Shown: positions 7,448 through 12,100 of the stretch, one piece after another
Layout of the letters: each line of letters opens with the position of its first letter
Position numbering within the stretch: the first letter of the stretch is position 1
DNA from: Lunatibacter sp038209145
GTDB lineage: Bacteria > Bacteroidota > Bacteroidia > Cytophagales > Cyclobacteriaceae
DNA length: 12,100 nucleotides
NCBI GenBank assembly: GCA_038209145.1
Contig: JBBQXZ010000139.1
Location: 1-12,100, forward strand
Direction of reading: 5' to 3'
The notes under the pieces: model-generated
What the model saw: the letters and a program-made list of their open reading frames with translations, nothing else
The model's database searches: none
Told to the model about the DNA's origin: nothing
Made by a program: the position numbers and the translations under genes

Positions 7448-9007
7448 TTATGAAACCTTATCCTGAGCTTTTTTAAAGGTTCGAACACCTTTTTGAATCG
7501 CAAAATAATTGAACACTCTGTGAATGAAAAAGACCATTCCAATAACGAAGAGTGGATATGTCTGAACAAAGAAACGAAGTTCGATTGTCCGCAAAACAAC
7601 GGTCAGAAGAATGATAATAAAGAAAATGACCCCAGCGAGGTAACCAAAAATGAGCCAATCCTTATTTCGTGCAAGCAGCACCAAACCCAAAAAACCCAAC
7701 ACCAAAGACAGATAGTACAACAGCGACTGACCAAGTTTATCGATATCCGAAACAATACTTCCGCAACTTCTGTCTTTGATGGACACCGGGTAATACCAGG
7801 AACCGCTGTGAATTACAAAATTATAAGTCAGGAAAACAGGGGCAAACACCTTCATGCGATAAGGAAAATCAGAAAAATACTGCGCATGTAGCGTTTGAAT
7901 TCTGGAAGACAATTGCCTGTCGGTCTCTGCATCGTATGTTTCTGAATTCAGACAATTTTGAAATTCTGTTCTCAGGACTTTGAGTTCGTCGAAGCTGTGG
8001 TTCTCTTTGAGAAACGCAGGAGGTTCATATAAACTCGCGCTGAAAGTAAGCCAATGGCCGAATGATTTCGTATCCCACGGCTCATAGCCAAGACCCAAAT
8101 CACCCGAGAGTTTCCACATCGCAATTTCAGACTCCGTGTATCCGTAACCTGACAAATACTGGGTAAGTGGTATGAATTTTTCGGTGAGCTGGTAATTGCG
8201 GATTGACCAGGATACGACGAAAAGCAAAATGGGAAGACCGAGCAAAAAGGCATTCTGCACAAACAATCTGAACTTTAAATCGCGAAACAATTTAACAACG
8301 AAAATCAAGCACAAAGCTCCCAGATACGGTTTAAGCGTGACAAGGATGAGAAGCAAAATGCCTGTTACAAACGAATGCCTGTAAGTTGAAGGTAAAGCCA
8401 CAAACCGACAAAAAAGAATAAGAACAAGGCTTGTGGCAAAACTTTCCGGTTGGATTTTGAGACTCCAAAAAGTTTGGTTCACGCTCACCACCATGAAGAC
8501 CCAAAACAGCATTCCGATCACCGAACTATCGAATTTTTTGGAAAGCACCCGGGCGGCATAGACCAGGGCATAAACCTCCACGACAATTTGCAGCAGGACC
8601 AGCAAAGTCATAGCAAACTTTTCATTGATCAAATGCATAACCAGATAAATCCCCCCATACGTAGGCATGCGACCCGCATAAACGATATCCCCCCATCTAT
8701 TGGTAAAGCTGTACACTCCATTTTCCCACCAGTTGATAATCGGGGGTATATAACTAAAAGTATCACCACTCGCCACAGCCAATGGTCCCAAAATCACATC
8801 CGGACTGCTACAACCAATCAGACTGTACAGAAAATAGCCGTGGCATATTTTAATGAGCAACGTAAGGACGAATAACAAGGCAGCATGCCCCACCAAATAA
8901 TCCGCCGCCAAATAGACTTTCTGCGCTACCCGCTGTTTGCTCACCTGAAAATACCTTTTGACATTATAGGCCGAAAATAGGTAAAAGAGGGGAATATGAA
9001 TGTGCAT
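7448..9007 (-). CDS. GT-C-like polytopic membrane glycosyltransferase (GT39-like), first gene of the operon
   Basis: From the ATG at 9005-9007 the protein has 519 residues. An in-frame GTG at 9023-9025 would add six; ATG is preferred because it is the stronger codon and no ribosome site favours GTG. One membrane helix (about 38-60) precedes a first periplasmic loop with SGDTFSYIPP at 80-89, AGRMPTYGG at 111-119 and, after two helices, QPESFATSL at 186-194. WSIRNY at 267-272 matches the 'W..RN' element common in GT39-type proteins. A large soluble loop at about 280-400 is followed by more helices and a basic tail. GT39-like enzymes take sugar from a polyprenyl-phosphate donor on the outer face; the acceptor is unknown. 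A 70-base gap separates it from the GT2 gene. It is divergent from the AT-rich plus-strand module. Confidence 0.6.
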   Translation of the reverse strand: MHIHIPLFYLFSAYNVKRYFQVSKQRVAQKVYLAADYLVGHAALLFVLTLLIKICHGYFLYSLIGCSSPDVILGPLAVASGDTFSYIPPIINWWENGVYSFTNRWGDIVYAGRMPTYGGIYLVMHLINEKFAMTLLVLLQIVVEVYALVYAARVLSKKFDSSVIGMLFWVFMVVSVNQTFWSLKIQPESFATSLVLILFCRFVALPSTYRHSFVTGILLLILVTLKPYLGALCLIFVVKLFRDLKFRLFVQNAFLLGLPILLFVVSWSIRNYQLTEKFIPLTQYLSGYGYTESEIAMWKLSGDLGLGYEPWDTKSFGHWLTFSASLYEPPAFLKENHSFDELKVLRTEFQNCLNSETYDAETDRQLSSRIQTLHAQYFSDFPYRMKVFAPVFLTYNFVIHSGSWYYPVSIKDRSCGSIVSDIDKLGQSLLYYLSLVLGFLGLVLLARNKDWLIFGYLAGVIFFIIILLTVVLRTIELRFFVQTYPLFVIGMVFFIHRVFNYFAIQKGVRTFKKAQDKVS

Positions 9008-9059
9008 TTCATTAAGTCGACTCACAGAAACCGCAATACCATTGCGATTTCAAAAGTTT

Positions 9060-9092
9060 GGTGTTTTCACTGAAAAAAATAGGTGTTTTCAC
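9060..9092. promoter_or_regulatory. Tandem 11-bp direct repeat, candidate operator of the glycan operon
   Basis: GGTGTTTTCAC occurs exactly twice, at 9060-9070 and 9082-9092, with a 22-bp period, so both copies face the same side of the helix. Each copy also has half-site symmetry (GTG-TTTT-CAC). They lie 50-85 bases upstream of the operon start. On the minus strand the proximal copy is followed directly by AACTTTTG (9058-9051), close to the Bacteroidota -7 element TAnnTTTG. A response regulator or other dimer could bind here. Which protein binds, and whether it activates or represses, cannot be read from the sequence. Confidence 0.45.
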
Positions 9093-9117
9093 GGGGGGTG
9101 GATTGGGGGAAGTGGGG
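9093..9117 (+). other. G-run cluster, weak quadruplex potential
   Basis: The plus strand carries G6 (9093-9098), GG (9100-9101), G5 (9105-9109) and G4 (9114-9117) within 25 bases, starting directly after the second direct repeat. Only three runs reach three or more G, so a three-tetrad quadruplex would need a bulge or a split of G6; a two-tetrad form is possible. It sits at the edge between the 40-odd percent GC operon and AT-rich DNA. Confidence 0.35.
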
Positions 9118-9122
9118 TAGAT

Positions 9123-9135
9123 TTGGTGTCACCAA
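9123..9135. promoter_or_regulatory. 13-bp perfect palindrome, candidate operator
   Basis: TTGGTGTCACCAA is symmetric around T9129. Its GGTG/CAC arms are the same as in the two upstream repeats, and it begins 43 bases after the second of them, close to four helical turns. It may be a third, higher-symmetry site for the same regulator, or an operator for the plus-strand module. Chance cannot be excluded for a motif of this length. Confidence 0.35.
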
Positions 9136-9300
9136 TTAGCACAAATATGAATTCTGATTTCGAAGTAAAAAATTTGAAGATGCCAAAAATCATAAATTCA
9201 CTTATTGCTGATTGGCGGTTTTTAGAGTTGGTATTCAGGGAATCCCACGCCTAAGCCATGGAGAATCTGACAAGGGAAACTTTCATTCTAAAAAGATTTG

Positions 9301-9316
9301 GAAGGAGTTATTCCAT
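9301..9316 (+). repeat. Upstream copy of a 16-bp near-perfect direct repeat
   Basis: GAAGGAGTTATTCCAT here matches GAAGGAGTAATTCCAT at 9428-9443 at 15 of 16 positions, with an offset of 127 bases. The second copy is coding, giving Glu-Gly-Val-Ile-Pro at residues 11-15 of the small protein; the first would read the same five residues in its own frame. The upstream copy also lies within TGGAA-N7-TTCCA symmetry (9299-9315). It could be a binding site or the trace of a partial duplication of the gene start. Confidence 0.35.
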
Positions 9317-9397
9317 TGGGTGAAAATGTTGTATTAGGATGTTATGCCGGATTAAACACTAAGTAAGGATTAAGATTATAACTAAAAAAAACGCTTT

Positions 9398-9751
9398 ATG
9401 GAATTTTCAGAAAATACAATTGTTTGTGAAGGAGTAATTCCATCAGAAGTACTCGCACGACAGTGTCTAAAATTGGTTGTATTATCAGATGATGAATACC
9501 TAGTTCATTTGGCCGATACTGTTGCCCAGCAAGAACCTCTTGGTTTCGTTAGGGTTGTGGTTTGGATTCAAAACATCGATAATATATCAATTATAAATCA
9601 AATTCCTGAAATCGATGATATTGAAAATTGTCTAGCGTTTTCACTGTCTACTATAAATAGAATTGGAACGGTTATTACCAGTCGTTCTACAATTGACTTA
9701 GTTGAACTGGATAGTGCATTTATTGAAGCAGGTAAAACCGAAATTAATTAA
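9398..9751 (+). CDS. Hypothetical acidic 117-residue cytosolic protein
   Basis: I do not recognise this protein. It has no signal peptide and no membrane helix, is clearly acidic, and has only two cysteines (Cys10 and Cys23). Alternating hydrophobic and short polar stretches (residues 24-60) followed by Asp/Ile/Asn-rich segments suggest a small alpha/beta fold. It ends in a short hydrophilic tail (EAGKTEIN). The ATG at 9398-9400 follows an A-rich leader (ATAACTAAAA, 9378-9387) of the kind that substitutes for a Shine-Dalgarno in Bacteroidota. The TAA at 9749-9751 is only four bases before the signal-peptide start of the next gene, so the two are almost certainly co-expressed. Codons are strongly AT-biased, unlike the operon to the left. 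A partner, adaptor or regulator of the exported neighbour is possible but unproven. Confidence 0.7.
   Translation: MEFSENTIVCEGVIPSEVLARQCLKLVVLSDDEYLVHLADTVAQQEPLGFVRVVVWIQNIDNISIINQIPEIDDIENCLAFSLSTINRIGTVITSRSTIDLVELDSAFIEAGKTEIN
9428..9443 (+). repeat. Coding copy of the 16-bp direct repeat
   Basis: This is the partner of the copy at 9301-9316. It lies inside the 117-residue protein gene, at codons 11 to 16. The two copies differ by one base, a silent change within the Val codon, which would fit a former duplication under coding constraint as well as chance. Confidence 0.35.
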
Positions 9752-9755
9752 AGTA

Positions 9756-11540
9756 ATGAGAACTCAAATTTTAGCCATATTTTCGTTTTTGAGTGTTTTT
9801 AATACATATGCTCAGATAGTTCAAATATACGAGATTAATGGACCTAATGATAAAATATTGATAAATGAACATGGTATTGTAGATATAAACAGCAATTTAG
9901 AATTGGTAATAAACAAGGCTAATTTAACACAAAAAGTGGGGGCGAGGTTTGAATCAAACACTGAACTAATTCTTGAATTGGAAAAGTTTAATAAACTTTT
10001 GCTTCATCAAAAGGATATTCTTTCAATTTTAAATAAGGAACTTTCTGAATTAACTCATTCAGAGAGAATCCAGAAATTAGGACAATTTACTGGCTTGATG
10101 AGGGACCTATATGACATTGTAAAAGATGATAAAGAAACTAGAGAAAAGTTTAATAAGTATCTTCAAGAGTTTAATAACCTTCCTGAAATGGAAAAAAAGA
10201 AATACAATTCTTATTATATACAATATGGTTTTGAACAGCTCGCATTAGAACTGAAAAATAAAATAAATGAGATTCAAAGCAGAATTGAGCAAAAGAAAAT
10301 AAAGATTCATTTAACTGCCTATTTAAATTCAAAATATGAAAATTTCAAGAAGGTTCATATCGAAAACTTTGATGATTATAAAAATGGTGAATTTTATGAG
10401 GTGGATAGATGGGTCACATCTTTCTCTGAGGCAGATATTGAAGCATTTAATCGGACGAACAAATTGGCGAAAGATTTAAATAACGTCATAGACAAGAGTT
10501 TTGAAAATGTTGGGGTTCTAATAGAGGATAATGTGAAATCCTATAATTGTCTAAATGAATTACTATCCGATTTTAAAAAACTCATCGAGAAAAAAAATAA
10601 AATATTTACCTCGAATGCAGAAGTAGCAGAACTATTTCTTCTTGAAATGCAAATTGAAGTTAATAAAATTTTAGACGTAATCTCAAAAATAAAGACATTT
10701 AATGGTGAAAAAGAAAATGTGCTGGAATATTTTAATACAACTCATGATCAGTTCATTAACGTCGCAAAGTTATTTGAATTAAAAGTTAACAAACTAGTTT
10801 CGGATTTGCCAACAGAATTTAAGAACTCTAATCAAGAGATTTTAAACTTAATGACTAAAATAAGTACGTGCAAAACTCTATTATTAGAAGATTCTGAAAA
10901 AGTCGAAAAGATTATTTCAATTACTTCCGATATATTAGAACCATTTAAGAACACCGCAATAATAGGTAATGAAATAGGCAATGAAGTTTATAAGTTTAGT
11001 ATTAATGAATTACCCGATATTGGGTATATTGATTTCAAATATACTGGAAAACGAAATAATAAAGATAACCTTATAATAAGAGTAAGTATTGAATCAGACG
11101 GCGATGTGATCTCTCAGAAGAATGCAGTTGTTATTGAAAAGCATAGTTTTACACTTCAACAAATAAATATATATTCTGTATCGAATGTAAGTGTAATTTT
11201 AGCAAATCCATATAATAGAAGCGATAAAGTTGCTTTAGAAAACAATTTTCAATTCGCTCCTTCTGGTAGTTTACTTTTTAAATTTGGATCTCGAAAATGT
11301 AAAGCTTGGAACTTTCTTGAGCCTGGTCTAGGGTTCAATGTATCAACTCCTGATTTCGACCTTGATGGCGCGCCAGAAGTTGGTTTGGGGGGTGTCTTTA
11401 CCTTATTACAAGATGTAGTCTCTGTTGGATTATCATACAATACCAAAACAGATGACCCATTTTGGTTTTTTGGACTTTCTGTACCTTTTTCTACTTTGGG
11501 ATTACCAATTAATACAATAAAGAATGTAGAACTAAAATAA
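9756..11540 (+). CDS. Exported helical protein with C-terminal outer-membrane barrel-like region, function unknown
   Basis: The frame is open from an ATG at 9702, but the ATG at 9756-9758 is chosen. It starts four bases after the upstream stop and yields a textbook signal peptide, MRTQILAIFSFLSVFNTYAQ, with cleavage likely after Ala19 or Gln20. The product has 594 residues. Residues 21-60 look beta-rich (IYEINGPNDKILINEHG). Residues 65-410 are almost entirely helical, rich in Lys, Glu, Asn and Leu, with probable coiled coils at 70-110, 155-185 and 265-350. Residues 415-480 return to beta strands. At 500-580, Gly/aromatic alternation (LEPGLGFNVS, EVGLGGVF, SVGLSYNTK, PFWFFGLSVPF) resembles outer-membrane beta strands. 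A periplasmic or surface sensor or scaffold is the simplest reading. I recognise no named family. Confidence 0.75.
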   Translation: MRTQILAIFSFLSVFNTYAQIVQIYEINGPNDKILINEHGIVDINSNLELVINKANLTQKVGARFESNTELILELEKFNKLLLHQKDILSILNKELSELTHSERIQKLGQFTGLMRDLYDIVKDDKETREKFNKYLQEFNNLPEMEKKKYNSYYIQYGFEQLALELKNKINEIQSRIEQKKIKIHLTAYLNSKYENFKKVHIENFDDYKNGEFYEVDRWVTSFSEADIEAFNRTNKLAKDLNNVIDKSFENVGVLIEDNVKSYNCLNELLSDFKKLIEKKNKIFTSNAEVAELFLLEMQIEVNKILDVISKIKTFNGEKENVLEYFNTTHDQFINVAKLFELKVNKLVSDLPTEFKNSNQEILNLMTKISTCKTLLLEDSEKVEKIISITSDILEPFKNTAIIGNEIGNEVYKFSINELPDIGYIDFKYTGKRNNKDNLIIRVSIESDGDVISQKNAVVIEKHSFTLQQINIYSVSNVSVILANPYNRSDKVALENNFQFAPSGSLLFKFGSRKCKAWNFLEPGLGFNVSTPDFDLDGAPEVGLGGVFTLLQDVVSVGLSYNTKTDDPFWFFGLSVPFSTLGLPINTIKNVELK

Positions 11541-11561
11541 TATCGCATAGTAGAGTAGACG

Positions 11562-11617
11562 GCCCCGCAGCCCTCTGGTAGCGGGGAGCTATTCTCGCAC
11601 CATTGTATTAGCGGGGC
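11562..11617 (+). other. Alternative-stem element built on CCCCGC and two GCGGGG copies
   Basis: CCCCGC at 11563-11568 can pair with GCGGGG at 11581-11586 (6 bp, 12-base loop). Extended to GCCCCGC (11562-11568), it can instead pair with GCGGGGC at 11611-11617 (7 bp). The two targets are direct repeats of TAGCGGGG exactly 30 bases apart (11579 and 11609). In the long form, AGCCC (11569-11573) can additionally pair with GG-a-GCT (11585-11590). The two folds exclude each other, as in switching RNA elements, but repeated GC-rich DNA of a mobile element would look similar. Confidence 0.4.
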
Positions 11618-11703
11618 TCTCGTAACTAACAGGTAGGCAGACATAGAGCGGTTTGTTTAGTTGTGAAGCGATTTTTAAATAGCGATCTGGCATGCTGGCC
11701 TGT

Positions 11704-11724
11704 CGACGGTTTCCCGGTCGTTTT
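11704..11724 (+). terminator. Possible rho-independent terminator
   Basis: CGAC-GG pairs with CC-g-GTCG (11704-11720) around a short TTTC loop with one bulged G, and is followed by TTTT. It lies about 165 bases after the stop of the exported-protein gene. The T run is short, so the call is tentative. Confidence 0.4.
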
Positions 11725-11786
11725 AGCGTGATAGTCGTAATCAAAATAGGACCTTTTTCATAATTTTATACTTCTATAGGACGCAT

Positions 11787-11809
11787 AAAATTGAAAAATC
11801 AATTTTTTT
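11787..11809. terminator. AT-rich perfect hairpin with T run, possible terminator
   Basis: AAAATTGA (11787-11794) pairs with TCAATTTT (11799-11806) around AAAA, and the T run continues for three more bases. The stem has a single G-C pair, so it is weak, but the hairpin-plus-T layout and the position before the next gene fit termination of the upstream module. Confidence 0.35.
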
Positions 11810-11931
11810 GAATTACTCAGATGAGCTTAAAGACAATCATTTTGCAAAAAAGGATTTCTGCAAGTGTTTTGAAGGAATTTCGGAAATACGATGGTTGTTC
11901 GTAATTAATTTAAATAACTAAAACAAACAAG

Positions 11932-12100
11932 ATGACTAACTCAACAAACAAATCAGAAAACGAAGTTGAACCAATAGCATTAAGAGAATTCAATTTTGAA
12001 AAGTATAAATATAAAATCGATATTATTAAATGGTTTATCGGAAGCATTGTATTAGTAATCATAACTATGATAATTGATAAAGGCTTTAAAGAAAGAACCG
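11932..12100 (+). CDS. N-terminus of a single-helix membrane-anchored protein (partial, cut by window end)
   Basis: The ATG at 11932-11934 follows the A-rich leader ATAACTAAAA (11914-11923), which is also found before the 117-residue gene. Fifty-six codons are visible before the window ends. The first 32 residues are hydrophilic (Ser, Asn, Glu, Lys), ending in a basic and aromatic stretch with EKYKYKID. A membrane helix, IIKWFIGSIVLVIITMIID (about 31-49), follows, then GFKERT. There is no cleavable signal. Lysines occur on both sides of the helix, so its orientation is not settled by charge alone; the short polar N-terminus is more likely cytosolic. The function lies in the missing part. The base composition matches the upstream module, which suggests the same acquired region, but the gap makes a shared transcript uncertain. 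Confidence 0.7.
   Translation, partial: MTNSTNKSENEVEPIALREFNFEKYKYKIDIIKWFIGSIVLVIITMIIDKGFKERT

Larger units (their letters stand above)
9026..9397. other. Divergent intergenic region with repeats and composition switch
   Basis: About 370 bases separate the minus-strand operon from the plus-strand module. The left part holds tandem GGTGTTTTCAC repeats, G tracts and a GGTGTCACC-centred palindrome, all described separately. From about 9120-9140 rightwards the DNA becomes strongly AT-rich. Open frames are short: a 35-codon frame from ATG 9147 to TAA 9254 and a 21-codon frame from the ATG at 9258. Neither has a recognisable motif or leader, so no gene is called. A 16-base stretch at 9301-9316 is echoed inside the next gene. 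Confidence 0.6.
11541..11931. other. Structured non-coding gap, locally GC-rich in AT-rich surroundings
   Basis: About 390 bases lie between the exported protein and the next gene. The first 200 or so (to about 11740) are much richer in GC than either neighbour and contain several inverted repeats; the rest is AT-rich. I see no convincing protein gene: a minus-strand frame entering from 11644 is mostly the mirror of the end of the exported-protein gene. The stretch could be a small structured RNA, the long 3' region of the upstream transcript, or a degraded mobile-element end. Confidence 0.5.

Noticed and set aside
8450..8875. Histidine-rich 141-residue plus-strand frame opposite the first operon gene
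   Set aside because: Its His/Gln/Asn bias is what the reverse strand of hydrophobic membrane codons gives. The minus-strand product has coherent helices and motifs.
9147..9254. 35-codon open frame in the divergent intergenic region
   Set aside because: It is short, has no recognisable motif or leader, and lies in AT-rich DNA where such frames arise by chance. It is kept only as a note in the intergenic entry.
9702..9755. Upstream in-frame ATG extending the exported protein by 18 residues
   Set aside because: It lies inside the preceding gene and would hide a clear signal peptide that begins at 9756.
11249..11644. Minus-strand 131-residue frame across the end of the exported-protein gene
   Set aside because: Most of it mirrors the end of the better-supported plus-strand gene, and it has no leader or recognisable motif. 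Its first part only crosses the structured GC-rich island.
11561..11662. Integron attC site or group II intron end (domains 5 and 6)
   Set aside because: The RYYYAAC/GTTRRRY core boxes of attC are absent. The 34-base GAGC...GCTC stretch on the minus strand lacks the domain 5 tetraloop and internal pairing, and no maturase gene is present.

Overview
The window looks like chromosomal DNA of a member of the Bacteroidota. The evidence is indirect: Shine-Dalgarno sequences are weak or absent, some start codons follow A-rich leaders, and the encoded proteins have the character of Bacteroidota envelope-glycan proteins. No rRNA, tRNA, CRISPR array or intact transposase was found, so a genus cannot be named.

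Layout. (1) Bases 1-163 hold the end of a plus-strand gene cut by the window edge, probably a glycosyltransferase tail. It converges on the next block, with a short hairpin between them. (2) Bases 235-9007 (or 9025) hold eight tightly spaced minus-strand genes, read from right to left. They are a GT-C-like membrane protein, a GT2 polyprenyl-phosphate-sugar-synthase-like enzyme, a NodB-like polysaccharide deacetylase, a small SAM methyltransferase, a PAPS-type sulfotransferase, a UPF0104/LPG_synthase_TM membrane protein, a second GT-C-like protein and a Wzy/EpsG-like polytopic protein. Gaps are mostly 5-70 bases, and two junctions overlap. This reads as one surface-glycan operon: GT2 could charge a lipid carrier, the GT-C-like proteins could use that donor outside the membrane, and the small enzymes could decorate the product. 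(3) Bases 9026-9397 are a divergent intergenic region. It holds a tandem 11-bp repeat with a 22-bp period, a run of G tracts and a 13-bp palindrome. Base composition drops sharply toward AT at about 9120-9140.

(4) Bases 9398-12100 form a plus-strand, very AT-rich module. It holds a 117-residue orphan protein, then four bases later a 594-residue exported protein (signal peptide, long helical middle, barrel-like C-terminus). After a structured, locally GC-rich non-coding stretch comes the start of a protein with a charged N-terminus and one membrane helix, cut by the window edge. None of these three could be assigned to a family. They are the best candidate here for an undescribed system, probably an acquired envelope-linked module, but its function cannot be read from the sequence alone.
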